From Nocardiopsis sp. ATB16-24 (lineage in GTDB: Bacteria; Actinomycetota; Actinomycetes; Streptosporangiales; Streptosporangiaceae), in contig NZ_JASCXJ010000008.1 of assembly GCF_030271535.1 (NCBI RefSeq), positions 124,001-188,000 of the forward strand: a DNA stretch of 64,000 bases, read 5' to 3'. The notes under the pieces are model-generated. The model saw only the letters and a program-made list of their open reading frames with translations, did not search any database and was not told the DNA's origin. Below are positions 37,611-45,353 of this stretch, piece by piece. Position 1 is the stretch's first letter, and the number at the start of each line of letters is the position of its first letter. The position numbers and the translations under genes are program-made.

Positions 37611-38045
37611 TCAGCTCTCCGGGTCCACCGACTCCGGTTCCACCCCGAGCAGGTTGGCGACCTCCTCCACGACCGTCTCGTGGACGAGGAGGGCCATCTC
37701 CTCGGGGTCCTTCGTCCGGATCTCCACCGGACGTCGGTACACCACGATGCGTGCCCGGCCCGCGGGGTCGAGTTCCAGTCGCGAGAACGGGATCGACTCG
37801 GTCGACAGGCCGCGAAGGGGGACGGGGGGAACGTCCTCCACGAGGAAGTCGACATTGGCCAGTTCACGTGCCCACAGGCGTTCCAGGCGTTCGACGGCGT
37901 CCAGCACAAGGTCGTCGAAAGCCTGCGCCCGGCTGCGGAAAACCGGCAGGTCAGACGGCACGAGAGGACCGCGGATACCGCGTCCCCGGCGGTCCCGGCG
38001 CCGTACTCGGTCTGGTTGGCCACTGGAAAGGCGCACTCGTCGCAC
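37611..38045 (-). CDS. zincin-like metallopeptidase family protein with degenerate motif
   Basis: This 144-aa protein resembles the small 'metallopeptidase family' (PF06262) by position and by RGPLVPSDLPVFRSRAQAFDDLVLDAVERLE near the N-terminus. The expected HExxH zinc motif reads HETVVEE, so the second His is lost. The mycobacterial orthologue in the same position has a similarly altered motif (from memory), so the protein may be a non-catalytic binding protein. GTG start. It is divergent from the DUF3499 gene. Confidence 0.75.
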   Translation of the reverse strand: MRRVRLSSGQPDRVRRRDRRGRGIRGPLVPSDLPVFRSRAQAFDDLVLDAVERLERLWARELANVDFLVEDVPPVPLRGLSTESIPFSRLELDPAGRARIVVYRRPVEIRTKDPEEMALLVHETVVEEVANLLGVEPESVDPES

Positions 38046-38102
38046 ACTTCGAGACTAAGCCATCACGCGCCTGAGGCGTAGTCCCATCGTCCCGCGGGGC
38101 CG

Positions 38103-38159
38103 GCGGCCTCCGCGGGCCCCTCGGGAACGGACGTTCCGGGATCGGCGCGCGGAGGCCGC
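38103..38159. other. nested inverted repeats in the zincin/DUF3499 intergenic region
   Basis: An outer 12-bp perfect dyad (38103-38114 with 38148-38159) encloses an inner dyad GGAACG-GA-CGTTCC (38124-38137). It lies between the divergent start codons at 38045 and 38233. The geometry suits a protein-binding site or a two-tier hairpin in a leader RNA; it is not a typical terminator. Confidence 0.55.
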
Positions 38160-38232
38160 GAAGAGGCGGAAACGGACCAGGTCATGGAACGATGCTGGCG
38201 TGTCCCTCAGTAAAGGCATACAGTCGAACGCT

Positions 38233-38622
38233 GTGAGCCCTGTTCGACGCTGCTCCCGTACCGCCTGTAGGCAGCCTGCCGTCTTCACGCTCACGTACGT
38301 CTACGCAGACTCGACGGCCGTCCTCGGCCCTCTCGCCGCCTACGTGGAACCGCACTGCTACGACCTCTGCGCCATGCACGCCGACCGGTTGACCGCTCCG
38401 CGAGGCTGGGAGGTCGTGCGGCTTCCGGTCGAGACGGTGGGCGGTGGCCCCGGCAGTGACGACCTGGAGGCTCTCGCGGACGCGGTACGTGAGGCGGCTC
38501 GCCCGCCTGCGCGCAGGAACCCCTCCGAGAGCGAGTCCGCCGAGACGCTGCGCCGTGGACATCTGCGTGTGGTCAGGTCCGACCCCGCCCGTGGGGAGCC
38601 GCCCCGCAATCCCGGCGGTTGA
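38233..38622 (+). CDS. DUF3499 family protein
   Basis: This protein of about 129 aa has the DUF3499 signature RRCSRTACRQPAVFTLTYVY ... STAVLGPLAAYVEPHCYDLC followed by HADRLTAPRGWEVVRL. The pattern of paired cysteines plus histidine (C..C...C..H) suggests a zinc ribbon. The GTG at 38233 was chosen because family members start at the equivalent of SPVRRCSR; GTG 38200 is an alternative. The gene always accompanies phosphomannomutase in actinobacteria. Function unknown. Confidence 0.82.
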   Translation: MSPVRRCSRTACRQPAVFTLTYVYADSTAVLGPLAAYVEPHCYDLCAMHADRLTAPRGWEVVRLPVETVGGGPGSDDLEALADAVREAARPPARRNPSESESAETLRRGHLRVVRSDPARGEPPRNPGG

Positions 38623-38735
38623 CACCTCCGTGATGCGGATGGGTCCCCACGGGAACGGCTTGCTAGTTTTGTACCGCGCGCGGCCCCGCCGCGCGGGACC
38701 GAACGCGGAGCAGAACCGAGCTGGCCGGAGAAGAC

Positions 38736-40103
38736 GTGGCTGACCTCGCAAGCATCTTCAAGGCGTATGACGTGCGCGGTGTGATACCCGACACCCTCGA
38801 CGCGGACATCGCAAGGGCGATCGGAGCGGCGTTCGCCCGTGTGGTCGGCGGGGAGGCCGTCGTCGTCGCACACGACATGCGACCATCCTCGCCGGAACTG
38901 GCCACCGCCTTCAGTGAGGGGGTCACCGGGCAGGGCCTCGACGTGGTGTTCGCCGGACTCGGTTCCACCGACCTGCTCTACTACGGTTCGGGACATCTGG
39001 ACATGCCCGGGGCGATGTTCACCGCCAGCCACAACCCGGCCCAGTACAACGGCATCAAGATGTGCCGTGCCGGAGCCTCGCCCATCAGTGGTGAGAGCGG
39101 ATTGGACGAGATCCGCCGCTTGGCGGAGGAGGCCCTGGCCGGCAAGGACGTCCTCGCCCACGACGGTCCCCCGGGGACCGTCACCGAGCGCGACCTCCTG
39201 CCCGGGTACGCCTCCTATCTGCGCGAACTGGTCGACCTGTCCGGCATCCGACCGCTCAAGGTCGTGGTGGACGCGGGTAACGGCATGGGAGGCCACACGG
39301 TCCCCGCCGTCCTCGACGAGGGTCTGCCGTTGGAGATCGTCCCTCTCTACTTCGAGTTGGACGGCACCTTCCCCAACCACCCCGCCAACCCCCTGGACCC
39401 CGCCAACCTGGTCGATCTCCAGGAGAGGATCCGTCAGACCGGCGCCGACATCGGACTGGCCTTCGACGGCGACGCCGACCGCTGCTTCGTCGTGGACGAG
39501 AACGGCGACGCGGTGCCGCCCTCGGCCATCACGGCCCTCGTCGCCGCGCAGGAGCTGGAGAAGGAACCGGGCGCCACGGTGATCCACAACCTCATCACCT
39601 CCCAGGCCGTGCCCGAGATCGTGCGTGAGAAGGGCGGCACGCCCGTACGCACCCGTGTGGGCCACTCCTTCATCAAGGCCACCATGGCCGAGACCGGGGC
39701 GATCTTCGGCGGGGAGCACTCCGCCCACTACTACTTCCGTGACTTCTGGCGGGCCGACACGGGGATGCTCGCGGCGATGCACGTCCTGCGGGTCCTGGGC
39801 TCCGACGAGCGACCGCTCTCGCGGATCGCCGAGGAGTACTCGCGCTACGCCGGGTCCGGCGAGATCAACTCCGAGGTCGCCGACGCCTCCGGGCGCATGG
39901 CGGCGGTGCGGGAGGCCTTCGCCGGACGGGACGGCGCCACCATCGACGAGCTCGACGGTCTCACCGTCTCCCTTCCCGACGGCTCGTGGTTCAACGTGCG
40001 CGCCTCCAACACCGAGCCGCTCCTGCGGCTCAACGTGGAGGGGCCGGACGAGACGTCCATGGCCGCTCTGCGTGACGAGGTGCTGGCCATCGTCCGCGCC
40101 TGA
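38736..40103 (+). CDS. manB: phosphomannomutase/phosphoglucomutase
   Basis: This 455-aa alpha-D-phosphohexomutase has the four domain signatures: the phosphoserine loop TASHNP (Ser98), the metal loop FDGDADRCF, the sugar loop GEHSAHYYFRDF, and the phosphate-binding RASNTEP near the C-terminus. It converts mannose-6-P to mannose-1-P for GDP-mannose and thus supplies the mannosyltransferases of cell-surface glycan assembly. GTG start. It is followed by a 14-bp hairpin and a Trm112-like gene. Confidence 0.94.
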   Translation: MADLASIFKAYDVRGVIPDTLDADIARAIGAAFARVVGGEAVVVAHDMRPSSPELATAFSEGVTGQGLDVVFAGLGSTDLLYYGSGHLDMPGAMFTASHNPAQYNGIKMCRAGASPISGESGLDEIRRLAEEALAGKDVLAHDGPPGTVTERDLLPGYASYLRELVDLSGIRPLKVVVDAGNGMGGHTVPAVLDEGLPLEIVPLYFELDGTFPNHPANPLDPANLVDLQERIRQTGADIGLAFDGDADRCFVVDENGDAVPPSAITALVAAQELEKEPGATVIHNLITSQAVPEIVREKGGTPVRTRVGHSFIKATMAETGAIFGGEHSAHYYFRDFWRADTGMLAAMHVLRVLGSDERPLSRIAEEYSRYAGSGEINSEVADASGRMAAVREAFAGRDGATIDELDGLTVSLPDGSWFNVRASNTEPLLRLNVEGPDETSMAALRDEVLAIVRA

Positions 40104-40114
40104 CCGGGCATCAT

Positions 40115-40144
40115 GGTGGGGAGGGCCGCACGGCCCTCCCCACC
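40115..40144 (+). other. 14-bp perfect intercistronic hairpin between manB and the Trm112-like gene
   Basis: Arms 40115-40128 and 40131-40144 are fully complementary with only a 2-nt centre, starting 12 nt after the manB stop and ending 22 nt before the next ATG. No U-tract follows. It could attenuate transcription or protect the manB mRNA 3' end. Confidence 0.75.
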
Positions 40145-40166
40145 CACCACACGAGGAAGCGAGCAC

Positions 40167-40343
40167 ATGAGCACGAAGATCGACGACTGGCTGTTGGAGA
40201 TCCTGGCCTGCCCGCAGAGCCAGGCACCGCTGCGCCACGACCCCGAGAAGGACGAACTGGTCTGTGACGAGAGCGGTCTGGCCTACCCCATCCGGGACGG
40301 CATTCCGGTCCTGCTGGTCGACGAGGCGAGGAGAATCGGTTGA
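40167..40343 (+). CDS. Trm112-like small zinc-ribbon protein (UPF0434)
   Basis: This 58-aa protein matches Trm112/YcaR by DDWLLEILACPQSQAPL ... LVCDESGLAYPIRDGIPVLL. The usual four cysteines are reduced to two (LACPQS and ELVCDES), so metal binding is doubtful. Members act as small partners of methyltransferases or of cell-envelope enzymes. An AGGAAG site precedes the ATG. It sits between manB and the kinase gene. Confidence 0.85.
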   Translation: MSTKIDDWLLEILACPQSQAPLRHDPEKDELVCDESGLAYPIRDGIPVLLVDEARRIG

Positions 40344-40501
40344 GGTCGAGGGGAACGCCACGGGCTTTCCCGCAGTCATAACGTGTGCGGCGGGGTGGGG
40401 GCCTCCCCTCTCGGCCACGGTGGGACGCGTCCTCGCGTTCCCCGCAACCCGTACCCTGTTGCTGCGTGCCCCTCTCACGACGACCTCCCTGGAGAACATC
40501 G

Positions 40502-41812
40502 ATGCCCGGTCCAGAATCGCTACAGCCGAGCGACCCCTCCGCGTTCGGTGAGTACAGCGTGACCGGACGCCTGGGCAAGGGCGGCCAGGGCATCGTCTAC
40601 CTCGCGGAGAACGCGGACGGAGAGAAGTTCGCGATCAAGGTCCTCAACGACCAGTGGTCGCGCGACACCGATCTGCGCAAGCGGTTCGAAAAGGAGGTCC
40701 GAGCGGCACAGAAGGTCGCCTCCTTCTGTACCGCCGCGGTCATCGAGGCCCAACTCGACAGCGATCCGCCCTACGTCGTCAGCGAGTTCGTGCCGGGCAA
40801 GGACCTTCAGGAGACCATCGCCAAGGGGAGCACCCAGAAAGGCTCCACCCTGCAACGGCTCGCGGTCTCCACGGCGACCGCGCTGGTGGCCATCCACAAG
40901 GCCGGTATCGTCCACCGCGACTTCAAACCCGGCAACGTGCTGCTGGGGCCGGACGGGCCCCGCGTCATCGACTTCGGTATCGCCCGGGTCGACGACGGCA
41001 CCGCCACCATGACCAACTCGATCGTCGGCACGCCCTCCTACATGGCGCCCGAGCAGATCGAGGGACGCGGTATCACCGACAAGTGCGACATCTTCGCCTG
41101 GGGTTGCGTCATCGCGTTCGCTTCCACCGGACGAGCCCCGTTCGGTTCCGACACCGTTCCCGCGGTCGTGCACCGCGTGGTCAGCGCGCCTCCGGACCTG
41201 ACCGGTATGGACGAGGCGCTGCGGCCGATCGTCGAGGAGTGTCTGGACAAGGACCCCGACAAGCGGCCCAACGCCCAGACCCTGCTCATGCGTCTGTTGG
41301 GCCACGACGACCCGGAGACGTCCTCGCCGTCCACCGATGACGCGGTCCGCCAAGGCGAGAAGATCGCGCAGACCGGCCTGATCACCGGAGGACAGTCGTC
41401 CTTCCGAACCGGACACCCGCACAGCGGTCCGCAGCCGGGCGCCGTCGGCTACTCCCCCCAGGGAGCGCCCGGTCCGCGTCCGGGTGTGCCCGGACACCCG
41501 ATGAGTTCCGACCCACGCCAGGGTTTCGGGCACCCCGGCACGTCCAACCCACGCCCGGGCATGCCGGGCCATCCGGGCACCTCCAACCCGCGTCCGGGCG
41601 TTCCCGCCTATCCGCTCCCTCCGCACGGAGCGCCCCACGCGGGGAACCCGATGGCGACCAACATGAACCCCAACCAGACCTACGCCCGTCCCATGCCGCG
41701 CCCCGCCGAACGGGAATCGGTGCTCCAGCAGGGATGGGTCATCCCGGCGGTCCTCATCACCATCGTGATCCTGCTGCTGGTCCTGCTCCTGATCATGCTC
41801 AGCGGCAACTGA
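40502..41812 (+). CDS. membrane Ser/Thr protein kinase (PASTA-less)
   Basis: This 436-aa protein has a complete Hanks-type kinase domain: GKGGQGIVY (residues 25-33), Lys46, HRDFKPGN (catalytic Asp140, Asn145), DFG at 157-159, and PSYMAPEQ. A Pro/Gly-rich linker with repeats of HPGTSNPRPG, a single transmembrane helix near the C-terminus (about 411-432) and only a few external residues follow. HRDFKPGN instead of HRDLKPxN is a variant frequent in actinobacterial kinases. With almost no sensor domain outside, it may receive signals through a partner protein. Confidence 0.92.
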   Translation: MPGPESLQPSDPSAFGEYSVTGRLGKGGQGIVYLAENADGEKFAIKVLNDQWSRDTDLRKRFEKEVRAAQKVASFCTAAVIEAQLDSDPPYVVSEFVPGKDLQETIAKGSTQKGSTLQRLAVSTATALVAIHKAGIVHRDFKPGNVLLGPDGPRVIDFGIARVDDGTATMTNSIVGTPSYMAPEQIEGRGITDKCDIFAWGCVIAFASTGRAPFGSDTVPAVVHRVVSAPPDLTGMDEALRPIVEECLDKDPDKRPNAQTLLMRLLGHDDPETSSPSTDDAVRQGEKIAQTGLITGGQSSFRTGHPHSGPQPGAVGYSPQGAPGPRPGVPGHPMSSDPRQGFGHPGTSNPRPGMPGHPGTSNPRPGVPAYPLPPHGAPHAGNPMATNMNPNQTYARPMPRPAERESVLQQGWVIPAVLITIVILLLVLLLIMLSGN

Positions 41813-41831
41813 GCGCGTCGGCGGACCCCGG

Positions 41832-42917
41832 TCAGACCTGGGTGAGCGTTCTCATGGCCCGGGACACGGCCTCGTCCACCAGGTCGTGGACGCGGGGCCA
41901 ACGGTCGTCCGCGCTGTCCGTGGGCATCACGGCCACGTCGTCGGTCCCCGACATCCTCAGCGCGTCGCGCGTCCCCTCAGGGGTGGTGATCCGCGCGTGG
42001 GCGGTGACCGCGAGCACGCCCGTGTTCGGACGTCCCACCTCCTGGACCACCACGAACAGGCGCAACGAGGCGCCGTCCGCGGACAGCTCCAGCGCCGTCC
42101 ACCAGTGCGCCGCTCCCGGCGTCAGCAGTGTGTCGGCCACCTCCGAGGCGGTCGTCCCCGGTTCCGAGCCGTCCGATCCCCCCGAGTACACCGAGGTGTG
42201 CGACTCGGGATCCAGGGACCGGAGGATCAAGGCCACCGACTCCCGGCACGAGCGCACGTAGTCCAGTACGCGTCGGCGGATCACCGTGGCCAGCGAGGAC
42301 GCCGGGGTGTGCGGCTCGGTGGCGGGCTCGGAGGTCCAGCTCAGTTCCTCCAGCAGCGCGCCGGTCGTCATCCGGGCGAAGTGACGTGACAGTTCCACGA
42401 GGCGTTCGTCGGGGCCGAGCCCGACCCAGGGAGGAGGGGAGAGGGGGTCGGGCAGCAGTGGAGGGAAGTCCGCCCGTCGTAGCGTCAGCGAGGCGAGCAC
42501 CCACGGCAGCGCCCACACGTGCGTGCCGGCCTCGTCCGGCGGCTCCCGCTCGTCCAGCACCGTCACGCACTCGGCGTAGGTGCGGGCCGCGCGTACGACC
42601 GGGTGGACGGGCGCCGCGGCGGCCCGCGCCACCCGCAGGGCCTGTTCGGAGTCCAGCGGGCCTCTGCGGGGGCGCGAGGGGGAATCGGGTGACAGGTCGC
42701 CGATGCGTTCGGAGAGCTGGACGACGAACGCCGCGGTGATCGGTCGGCCGGCGGCCCCGCCCGCGGCCAGGGACACCATCAACTCCTCCAGGGCGGGGCC
42801 CGCGCCCCACTCCCGGACACGGCGGTGCGCCAGTTCCTTCCACGCCGCCTCGCGCACGTCCGGGGACTGGCTCCGGCGGTGCTGGGCCCAGATGTCCCGC
42901 AGCCGGTCGACGTCCAT
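41832..42917 (-). CDS. protein of unknown function
   Basis: This 361-aa soluble protein is not one I can assign. It begins MDVDRLRDIWAQHRR, is rich in Ala, Arg and Glu, shows no signal peptide or transmembrane helix, and has no recognisable catalytic motif. The ATG at 42917 is preceded by GAGGAG at ideal distance, so I prefer it to the ATG at 43031, which has no such site. It is convergent with the Ser/Thr kinase gene (19 nt gap). It could be a kinase substrate, but only context supports that. Confidence 0.65.
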   Translation of the reverse strand: MDVDRLRDIWAQHRRSQSPDVREAAWKELAHRRVREWGAGPALEELMVSLAAGGAAGRPITAAFVVQLSERIGDLSPDSPSRPRRGPLDSEQALRVARAAAAPVHPVVRAARTYAECVTVLDEREPPDEAGTHVWALPWVLASLTLRRADFPPLLPDPLSPPPWVGLGPDERLVELSRHFARMTTGALLEELSWTSEPATEPHTPASSLATVIRRRVLDYVRSCRESVALILRSLDPESHTSVYSGGSDGSEPGTTASEVADTLLTPGAAHWWTALELSADGASLRLFVVVQEVGRPNTGVLAVTAHARITTPEGTRDALRMSGTDDVAVMPTDSADDRWPRVHDLVDEAVSRAMRTLTQV

Positions 42918-43096
42918 GAGCTCCTCGTGCACCAGGTCCCGCGTCCGGTCCAGGTCCGCACTGCAACGTAGCGTCTTCACGCTGTGTTCCGTAGCCAGTG
43001 GACAGTCGGCCAAAACATGCCGGATGGTCATGGATGTGGCCGTTACCGGACGCGCTCGCGTGTGAACCCCGAGGGTCGGCCGGCGGCGACGGTGGC

Positions 43097-43513
43097 TCAG
43101 GGGCGACGGCCGTGCAACAGCCGCATCGCCTTCTCCTTCTCGAAGTCGAGGGCTCGTGTGGGGGCGGCGGCGAGCCTGCCCAACCGCTCTCCATGGGAGC
43201 GCACCCGGGCCAGGGTCTCGGGTTCGGCCAGAACACGCAGGGCGAAGGCCAGAGCCGTGGGCGGGATGTCGAACTCGCGCTCCAACGCCAGGCCCGTGGC
43301 GATCGTGCGCAGATCCTCCTCGGTGAACCTGCGGTGGCGGTGCCCCCTCCCGGTGGGCTGCTCCTGGGTGCGGGGAAGGAGACCCAGCCCTTCCCGGTAG
43401 CGCAGCATGCGCGGAGTGGTCCCCACCCGCTCGGCGGCCGTGGAGATCGGCACGGCCCTGGGCGGCCAGGAGGACCGGTCGGACGGGGTCGGGGTGTCGT
43501 CGGCAGCGGCCAT
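43097..43513 (-). CDS. MerR family transcriptional regulator
   Basis: This 138-aa protein has the MerR winged-helix domain (ISTAAERVGTTPRMLRYREGLGLLP, then RHRRFTEEDLRTI, about residues 23-72). It has a short C-terminal helical part without the cysteines of metal sensors. TAGGGT lies 6 nt before the ATG on the minus strand, so the mRNA is probably leaderless. A CTGAC-N8-GTCAG dyad is about 40 nt upstream, between this gene and ahcY, and is its likely operator. Confidence 0.88.
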   Translation of the reverse strand: MAAADDTPTPSDRSSWPPRAVPISTAAERVGTTPRMLRYREGLGLLPRTQEQPTGRGHRHRRFTEEDLRTIATGLALEREFDIPPTALAFALRVLAEPETLARVRSHGERLGRLAAAPTRALDFEKEKAMRLLHGRRP

Positions 43514-43519
43514 GACGCG

Positions 43520-43525
43520 ACCCTA
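43520..43525 (-). promoter_or_regulatory. -10 box 6 nt before the merR start codon
   Basis: TAGGGT on the minus strand, 6 nt from the ATG at 43513; the same box as at fbiC and spoIIM. A leaderless mRNA is predicted. Confidence 0.55.
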
Positions 43526-43554
43526 GCCGAGTGGTACCGCCAGGAAGAACAAAA

Positions 43555-43572
43555 CTGACGAACGAATGTCAG
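43555..43572. promoter_or_regulatory. CTGAC-N8-GTCAG dyad between merR and ahcY, candidate MerR operator
   Basis: A perfect 5-bp inverted repeat with 8-nt centre lies upstream of both divergent genes. Its 18-bp overall length fits a MerR dyad placed in a promoter spacer. A TAGAAT (43601-43606) lies on the ahcY side and could be the -10 box of ahcY. Confidence 0.5.
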
Positions 43573-43640
43573 GTTCGCGCCCATGGGGTGGTCGCAGCCC
43601 TAGAATCGGTGACGACACGACCATCACGAGTGAGGAACGC

Positions 43641-45077
43641 ATGGCTTTCGACTTCAAGGTCGCCGATCTCTCCCTGGCCGACTTCGGACGAGACGAGATC
43701 AGGCTCGCCGAGCACGAGATGCCCGGTCTCATGGCCACCCGTGCCGAGTACGGCGACAGCAAACCGCTCCGGGGCGCGCGCATCATGGGTTCGCTGCACA
43801 TGACCGTCCAGACCGCGGTCCTCATCGAGACCCTGGTGGCCCTGGGCGCCGAGGTGCGCTGGGTCAGCTGCAACATCTTCTCCACCCAGGACCACGCCGC
43901 CGCCGCGGTCGTGGTCGGTCCCGACGGCACCCCCGAGGACCCCCGGGGCGTGCCCGTCTTCGCCTGGAAGGGCGAGACCCTCGAAGAGTACTGGTGGTGC
44001 ACCGAGCAGGCGCTGACCTGGCCGGGCGCAGAGGGCCCCAACATGATCCTGGACGACGGTGGTGACGCCACCATGCTGGTCCACAAGGGCGCCGAGTACG
44101 AGAAGGCGGGGGCGGTCCCCTCGCCCGACAGCGCCGACAGCGAGGAGATGGGCGTCGTCCTGCGTCTCCTCAAGGCCAGTCTGGAGCGAGAGCCCGGCAA
44201 GTGGACCAAGATCGCCAAGGGCATCCAGGGCGTGACCGAGGAGACCACCACCGGTGTGCTCCGCCTGTACGAGATGCGCCGTGAGGGCACTCTGGCCTTC
44301 CCCGCGATCAACGTCAACGACTCCGTCACCAAGAGCAAGTTCGACAACAAGTACGGCATCCGCCACTCGCTGCCCGACGGCATCATGCGCGCCACCGACG
44401 TGCTCATCGGAGGCAAGGTCGCCGTCGTCTGCGGTTACGGCGACGTCGGCAAGGGGTCGGCCGAGGCCCTGCGTGGGCAGGGTGCCCGGGTCATCGTCAC
44501 CGAGATCGACCCGATCAACGCCCTCCAGGCGGCCATGGACGGCTACCAGGTCACCCTCCTGGAGGACGTGCTCGACATCGGTGACATCTTCATCACCACC
44601 ACCGGTAACTTCAACGTGATCATGGCCGACCACATCGCCCGGATGAAGCACCAGGCGATCATCGGCAACGTCGGTCACTTCGACAACGAGATCGACATGG
44701 CGGGCCTGGCGAAGATCCCCGGCATCGTCAAGAAGGAGATCAAGCCGCAGGTCCACGAGTGGACCTTCCCCGACGGCAAGTCCGTGCTGGTGCTCTCGGA
44801 GGGTCGACTGCTCAACCTGGGCAACGCCACCGGCCACCCCAGCTTCGTGATGTCCAACAGCTTCACCAACCAGGTCATCGCGCAGATCGAACTGTTCACC
44901 AAGCCCGACGAGTACCCGATCGACGTGTACACGCTGCCCAAGCTCCTGGACGAGAAGGTCGCCCGTCTGCACCTGGAGGCGCTCGGCGTCAAGCTGACCG
45001 AGCTCACCAAGGAGCAGGCCGCCTACATCGGAGTGGACGTGGAGGGCCCGTACAAGCCCGACCACTACCGGTACTAG
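43641..45077 (+). CDS. ahcY: S-adenosylhomocysteine hydrolase, long bacterial type
   Basis: This 478-aa NAD-dependent enzyme splits S-adenosylhomocysteine into adenosine and homocysteine, relieving product inhibition of methyltransferases. Visible features are [12 protein letters not shown], the insert of about 40 residues (around [18 protein letters not shown]) typical of bacterial and plant enzymes, the Rossmann motif CGYGDVGKG, and the C-terminal KPDHYRY, whose Lys and Tyr reach the NAD of the partner subunit. The start follows GAGGAAC. It is divergent from merR. Confidence 0.97.
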   Translation: MAFDFKVADLSLADFGRDEIRLAEHEMPGLMATRAEYGDSKPLRGARIMGSLHMTVQTAVLIETLVALGAEVRWVSCNIFSTQDHAAAAVVVGPDGTPEDPRGVPVFAWKGETLEEYWWCTEQALTWPGAEGPNMILDDGGDATMLVHKGAEYEKAGAVPSPDSADSEEMGVVLRLLKASLEREPGKWTKIAKGIQGVTEETTTGVLRLYEMRREGTLAFPAINVNDSVTKSKFDNKYGIRHSLPDGIMRATDVLIGGKVAVVCGYGDVGKGSAEALRGQGARVIVTEIDPINALQAAMDGYQVTLLEDVLDIGDIFITTTGNFNVIMADHIARMKHQAIIGNVGHFDNEIDMAGLAKIPGIVKKEIKPQVHEWTFPDGKSVLVLSEGRLLNLGNATGHPSFVMSNSFTNQVIAQIELFTKPDEYPIDVYTLPKLLDEKVARLHLEALGVKLTELTKEQAAYIGVDVEGPYKPDHYRY

Positions 45078-45081
45078 GCGT

Positions 45082-45134
45082 CCGGGCCTTCGCCCGGCCC
45101 CCGGGTGCGTTCGAGCACCGGCGGGGGCCGGGCG
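45082..45134 (+). terminator. hairpins after ahcY, two mutually exclusive forms
   Basis: A small CCGGGC-CTTC-GCCCGG hairpin (45082-45097) overlaps the 5' arm of a longer 13-bp stem (45091-45103 with 45122-45134) that encloses a GGTGC...GCACC inner stem. Only one can form at a time. The region is most simply the ahcY terminator, but see the finding on the structured spacer. Confidence 0.6.
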
Positions 45135-45353
45135 GGGTGACTCGGGCGCCGAGGACCCCCGCCCTCGGAACGCCTGACCGGAGGCCGCGCGGAGCGGCCC
45201 TCCGGGGCGATCGACGGCGATGGGCGACCCTGGAAGAGCACCAGGACGCCGGAAGATCACCGCGGGAGAACCCGGGTCCTCCCGCGGTGAACCGCGTCCG
45301 AAAACCCTCCGGGACGCGCGTGGACCGGACCGACGAGACGGACCCAGGTGAGC

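Noticed and set aside
45078..45353. SAH riboswitch before the second SahH gene
   Set aside because: Structured, but I could not align it to the SAH riboswitch consensus from memory; reported only as an unassigned structured spacer.
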